From NCBI GenBank assembly GCA_021808195.1, contig JAKBCE010000109.1:1-7945 (forward strand): 7,945 bases of DNA, written 5' to 3'. The DNA is from Pseudomonadota bacterium (GTDB taxonomy: Bacteria > Pseudomonadota > Gammaproteobacteria > Steroidobacterales > Steroidobacteraceae). The notes beneath the pieces were generated by a model, which worked only from the letters and a program-made list of their open reading frames with translations, had not been told where the DNA came from and ran no database searches. Made by a program: the position numbers and the translations under genes. Shown here one piece after another: positions 6,333-7,945 of the stretch (position 1 is its first letter; every line of letters starts with the position of its first letter).

Positions 6333-7583
6333 TCAGCCCGCCGACTTCGCCTTCAGACTCCACAGCTCGGCCAGACGCTGAAGCGTCGGGTCGCCCTTGA
6401 CGCTGTCGAACGCGCTCAGCGCCGCGGCCTTGTTGCCCGCCTTCAGCTGCGCGATCCCGAGCAGCAGATGGGCCTCGGCCGGACGGGTCAGACCGCCCTT
6501 GGCGATGCCCTGCGTGATCAGCTGCACCGCCTTGTGGTAGTGCTGATAGCCGTAGTAAGCCAGACCGACGCGCACGTCCGAGTCACCCTTCGCCTGCTTG
6601 GCGGCGAGCTCCGCGGTGTGGCTGAGCGTCTTCTGGTCCGACGCGGCGCGCTTCTGGGCATCCTGCAGGATGCGCTCGGCCTTCGCCTTCGCATGCGGAT
6701 CGGTGAACACATTGTTCTTCAGCGCCGCGGTCAGCACCTGCTCGGCCTCACCCGGGGAGCCGGCCTCGATGGCGAGCTCCGCATAGGTGTTGAACTCGTG
6801 TGCCTGCTGCATCACACCCACCGCGAAGGCCAACCGATAGGCCTCGAGCAGGTTCGCATCGCTCTTGATGCTCTTGAACGTCTGGAACAGCAGGTACTGC
6901 CAGTACTGACGCTGCGGGTAGTACACCACCAGCTGCTCGAGCGCATTGAGCAGACAGCCTTGATCGTGCAGCTTCATGCACGAGCTTTGAATCAGCTGCA
7001 GCGACTGCTGGCTCGGCTTCTGGCCGGCCTTGATGGCCGCATTGGCGAGACCACGCTCATAAGCGATGGTCTGCTTCCAGTTGCCCTGCAGGTAGTACGC
7101 CTGGCCGACCAGCGTCTGCATCGCCGCCCCGGCGTAATGCTTCTGGATCGCCTGGGTGCCGTACTCGATCGCCTTCGGGTAGTTGTGCAGCTGGTAGTAG
7201 ATCTGGGCCAGTGCCACCGTGAACTGCTGGGTCTGCGCCGGCGTCACGTACTGATCCGACAGCAGCGCCTCGAGCTTCGGAGCGAGCTTGCTGTAGTTGT
7301 GCGTCTTCTCGTACGCGAACACATACAGCTGATTCAGGATGTGCATCGCGTACGGGCTCTTGTGCGCATCGGGCATGGCCGACACCTGGTCGAGGTCCGC
7401 CTCGCCCGCGGTGTAGTTACCCGCCTGAATCGCCTTCTGCGCCGCCTGCAGCTTCAGCGCCACCGGGCGGCTGATCGCCTTCGACGGAGCCGCGGCATAC
7501 GCCGGCGTCACGTGCAGCACGCTCGCTGCACCCACCAGCATGGCGCTGAACGCCGCTGCCGCAACAATGCCCTTGAACTTCAT
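6333..7583 (-). CDS. Exported TPR-repeat protein, probable accessory of the ExbD energy-transduction system
   Basis: With the ATG at 7583 this is 416 residues beginning with a clean signal peptide: MKFK, a hydrophobic stretch (about 5-26), and AYA at 28-30 before AAPSKA, so signal peptidase I cleavage after residue 30 is likely. The mature protein is nearly all helical pairs of tetratricopeptide type, at about 44-70, 80-111, 121-149, 151-187, 263-291, 336-364 and 369-397. Tyr, Ala and Gly stand at typical places, as in ALAQIYYQLHNYPKAIEY (124-141) and LLLGIAQLKAGNKAAALSAF (373-392). Cys202 and Cys210 are the only cysteines and may form a disulfide in the periplasm. A TTG at 7613 or ATG at 7598 would add 5-10 polar residues before the signal; GAGAGAG four bases before 7583 favours my start. 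It follows exbD by 36 bases. TPR proteins are known beside TonB2-ExbB2-ExbD2 operons of Vibrio and Shewanella, so a role in TonB-dependent uptake is inferred. No catalytic domain is visible. Confidence 0.85.
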   Translation of the reverse strand: MKFKGIVAAAAFSAMLVGAASVLHVTPAYAAAPSKAISRPVALKLQAAQKAIQAGNYTAGEADLDQVSAMPDAHKSPYAMHILNQLYVFAYEKTHNYSKLAPKLEALLSDQYVTPAQTQQFTVALAQIYYQLHNYPKAIEYGTQAIQKHYAGAAMQTLVGQAYYLQGNWKQTIAYERGLANAAIKAGQKPSQQSLQLIQSSCMKLHDQGCLLNALEQLVVYYPQRQYWQYLLFQTFKSIKSDANLLEAYRLAFAVGVMQQAHEFNTYAELAIEAGSPGEAEQVLTAALKNNVFTDPHAKAKAERILQDAQKRAASDQKTLSHTAELAAKQAKGDSDVRVGLAYYGYQHYHKAVQLITQGIAKGGLTRPAEAHLLLGIAQLKAGNKAAALSAFDSVKGDPTLQRLAELWSLKAKSAG

Positions 7584-7619
7584 GAAACTCTCTCGCATAG
7601 CTGAGTTCTTCAAACGCGC

Positions 7620-7945
7620 CTATTGCGCGAATTCGGAAGTGTTGACGAAACCGATCTTGGTCATGCGGTTGCGCTGGGCATCCGCAAGAACCTTTGCCAC
7701 GATGCCGTACTTGGCCATGCCATCGGGGTTCAGGTGGATCTCCGGCTGCGGATCCTTCACCGACTCGCTGGCGAAGTATCCGTCCAGCACCTGCATGTTC
7801 GGCACCACCGTGCCGTTCCAGGTAATCGTGCCGTCGAAGTCGATGCTGAGGTTGATCACCTCGGGCGGCTTGCTCGGCGGCTGATGCTGGTTCTGCGGCA
7901 GATCCATCTTCACCGAATGGGTCATCACCGGCAGCGTAATGATCA
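7620..7945 (-). CDS. exbD: ExbD/TolR-family biopolymer transport protein, C-terminal part (runs off right edge)
   Basis: The reading frame is open to the window edge, and the visible part starts IITLPVMTHSVKMDLPQ. This matches the end of the single ExbD membrane helix and the following conserved turn to the periplasm (MITAPLLTQGVEVELP in classical ExbD, from memory). An internal GTG at 7928 is therefore not the real start. The periplasmic domain follows: PPEVINLSIDFDGTITWNG with the beta-strand/DG-x-x-WNG pattern, then IHLNPDGMAKYGIVAKVLAD, then a final strand TKIGFVNTSEF. ExbD with ExbB uses the proton gradient to drive TonB for outer-membrane uptake, or acts likewise in Tol-type systems. 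The membrane aspartate essential for proton flow lies outside the window. ExbB, TonB and possibly a second ExbD are expected further right. ExbD is favoured over TolR because of the WNG pattern and the TPR neighbour. Confidence 0.85.
   Translation of the reverse strand, partial: IITLPVMTHSVKMDLPQNQHQPPSKPPEVINLSIDFDGTITWNGTVVPNMQVLDGYFASESVKDPQPEIHLNPDGMAKYGIVAKVLADAQRNRMTKIGFVNTSEFAQ

Noticed and set aside
6468..7604. 378-codon plus-strand frame opposite the TPR gene
   Set aside because: Leu/Arg-rich mirror of the TPR coding strand with no recognisable domain. The minus-strand protein has a signal peptide and repeats.
7620..7928. Reading the right-edge gene as a complete 102-residue protein starting at GTG 7928
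   Set aside because: The frame stays open to the edge, and the residues before it (IITLP) continue the conserved ExbD membrane helix, so the gene is truncated by the window.
1..7945. CRISPR array, insertion sequence, or prophage remnants
   Set aside because: No regularly spaced direct repeats, transposase motifs, terminal inverted repeats or target duplications were seen; all genes are housekeeping or transport types with uniform composition.

Overview
The window is ordinary, gene-dense chromosomal DNA from a GC-rich proteobacterium with strong G/C bias at third codon positions. The ETF pair, the ExbD/TPR arrangement and the Prx5-type peroxiredoxin suggest a gammaproteobacterium, perhaps of the Xanthomonadales/Nevskiales/Steroidobacter type. 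That placement is inference, because no marker gene is present. I see no mobile element, CRISPR array, rRNA or tRNA.

Layout. (1) Positions 1-3791, minus strand, read right to left: a compact oligopeptide-type ABC transporter operon. It runs oppB-like permease, oppC-like permease, then one fused two-domain ATPase (OppD+OppF in one chain), with every gene overlapping the next. The ATPase stop overlaps, in an ATGA arrangement, the start of an AlaA-type aminotransferase that runs off the left edge. No substrate-binding protein gene is present on the upstream side of the operon. (2) Positions 3792-3853: a 62-bp divergent promoter region. (3) Positions 3854-5548, plus strand: etfB-etfA, the two subunits of electron transfer flavoprotein, abutting with no gap. 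(4) Positions 5549-5808: a convergent intergenic region with three hairpins, two of which look like intrinsic terminators. (5) Positions 5809-7945, minus strand, read right to left: the C-terminal part of an ExbD-type proton-channel protein entering from the right edge, then an exported TPR-repeat protein, then a Prx5-family peroxiredoxin with a strong Shine-Dalgarno.

How the genes work together. OppBC and the fused ATPase would form a complete membrane and motor unit for peptide import. The coupled aminotransferase could process the released amino acids, but that link is only inferred from the overlap. EtfAB carries electrons from acyl-CoA and other flavin dehydrogenases towards ETF:quinone oxidoreductase, which is not in the window. 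ExbD belongs to a TonB or similar energy-transducing system. The TPR protein directly behind it is probably a periplasmic accessory of that system. The peroxiredoxin is close enough (41 bp) to be co-transcribed with them.

The long antisense reading frames opposite oppBC, the ATPase, etfBA and the TPR gene are by-products of GC-rich codon use, and I do not call them. I found no clearly new biological system. The most unusual points are the transporter lacking a local binding protein but coupled to an aminotransferase, the ExbD-TPR-Prx cluster, and the hairpin-rich convergent spacer.
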